NCBI GenBank assembly: GCA_023667225.1 | Contig: JAMPAN010000001.1 | Location: 188,893-225,903, forward strand | Direction of reading: 5' to 3' | DNA length: 37,011 bases | Source: Oxalobacter formigenes | GTDB lineage: Bacteria > Pseudomonadota > Gammaproteobacteria > Burkholderiales > Burkholderiaceae_D | Translations under genes and position numbers: made by a program | In this document: positions 36,567 to 37,011 of the stretch, in pieces | Numbering within the stretch: the stretch's first letter is position 1 | Layout: every line of letters starts with the position of its first letter | The notes under the pieces: generated by a model | Database searches by the model: none | Seen by the model: the letters and a program-made list of their open reading frames with translations, nothing else | Told to the model about the DNA's origin: nothing

Positions 36567-36956
36567 AAGGCGGCGGCACAGGCGGCAGAGCAGAGTTTTG
36601 TCTCTTTTCTGCAACGGTTTTCCGGAAAAACGCCTTCGCCTGGCAGTTTTTGGCAACAAACTTCGCAAACCGCTTTACCATTTTTCTGCAGCCGCCTGTT
36701 TTTATTGTCAGGCAGGGAACAGGCGGCCCGGTCTGTTGGGCGGCATTCCCTTTTTACAGAAAAGGAAAAGGCCGCCGGGTTGTGACAAAAATACAACAGA
36801 TTGCCGTTGTTTTTGTGGTTTTTTTGCCTGATTTTGCGGTTACTGTGACCAACCTCTTGGAAAAGCAGCCGCAATATGAGTAAGCTATGCTCATCCGGAA
36901 GTTCTGGCAGCATTGTTACTACGGATTTTCGATATATCTCTTTAAAGGGAAGACAA
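36567..36956. other. Intergenic region between ribE and a porin-like gene
   Basis: No gene is supported in these 390 bp. A 10-bp-stem hairpin (GCCGCCTGTT at 36691-36700, AACAGGCGGC at 36718-36727) and a nested hairpin (GGCGGC 36739-36744 with GCCGCC 36771-36776, inner CCTTTT with AAAAGG) may terminate ribDE. ATGAG-N9-CTCAT (36876-36894) lies 60 bp before the next ATG, where a promoter or operator is expected. The final 100 bp are AT-rich, typical of a strongly expressed porin promoter. Confidence 0.4.
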
Positions 36957-37011
36957 ATGAAAAAAACCTTAATTGCATTAGCCGTACTCGGCGCAGCCGC
37001 CGGTGTGGCCC
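36957..37011 (+). CDS. Exported protein, probably porin (5' end only)
   Basis: Only 18 codons are in the window: MKKTLIALAVLGAAAGVA, a classic Sec signal peptide (two Lys then a hydrophobic stretch). This N-terminus is typical of Gram-negative porins of betaproteobacteria. AAGGGAAG precedes the ATG by about 6 bp. The mature protein lies beyond the window edge, so porin identity is a guess from the signal peptide and long upstream region. Confidence 0.55.
   Translation, partial: MKKTLIALAVLGAAAGVA

Overview
The window looks like a chromosomal segment of a betaproteobacterium, probably order Burkholderiales. The gene products resemble Oxalobacteraceae, possibly Oxalobacter. That placement is an inference from protein character, gene order and moderate GC, not from a database search. 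The segment carries the replication-origin neighbourhood: gyrB, dnaN and dnaA on the minus strand, diverging from rpmH, rnpA, yidD and yidC on the plus strand across a ~300 bp intergenic region with one perfect DnaA box (likely oriC).

Layout. 1-2185: a small conserved-looking hypothetical gene, a structured segment ending in a strong terminator, and a one-piece regulator (winged HTH + GHKL ATPase + STAS-like domain). 2186-10059: replication and membrane-insertion core. 10121-13227: pyrimidine 5'-nucleotidase, slmA, coaE, zapD and yacG, covering division control and CoA synthesis. 13228-15968: leader region and trpG-trpD-trpC, with trpE not adjacent. 15965-22437 (minus): an M61 peptidase downstream of metH, and dsbC. 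22532-22607: tRNA-Thr(CGT). 22608-24245: an AT-rich island holding decayed genes, including an endonuclease/exonuclease/phosphatase-fold pseudogene with two frameshifts. 24252-28535: APC amino-acid permease, a 26-codon ORF coupled to an unusual BrnA/BrnT-like composite protein, an exported-looking methyltransferase, a YecA-type protein and an OsmC protein. 28603-31572 (minus): cheZ-cheA. 31921-33165: glyA. 33218-34703: a 1.5 kb graveyard of toxin-antitoxin genes (orphan CopG-type antitoxin, NUDIX fragment, brnTA remnants, hicAB with one frameshift in each gene). 34843-36566: ribD-ribE. 36957-end: the first codons of an exported protein with a porin-like signal peptide.

How the genes fit together. 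Most are housekeeping: replication initiation, ribosome and RNase P, membrane insertion, Z-ring control (SlmA and ZapD close together), tryptophan, methionine, one-carbon and riboflavin metabolism. The accessory material is concentrated in three places: after the tRNA, between the permease and the methyltransferase, and between glyA and ribD. The items most worth a second look are the BrnA/BrnT-like composite with a four-cysteine cluster, the CheZ with three N-terminal FliM-like acidic repeats, and the toxin-antitoxin graveyard.
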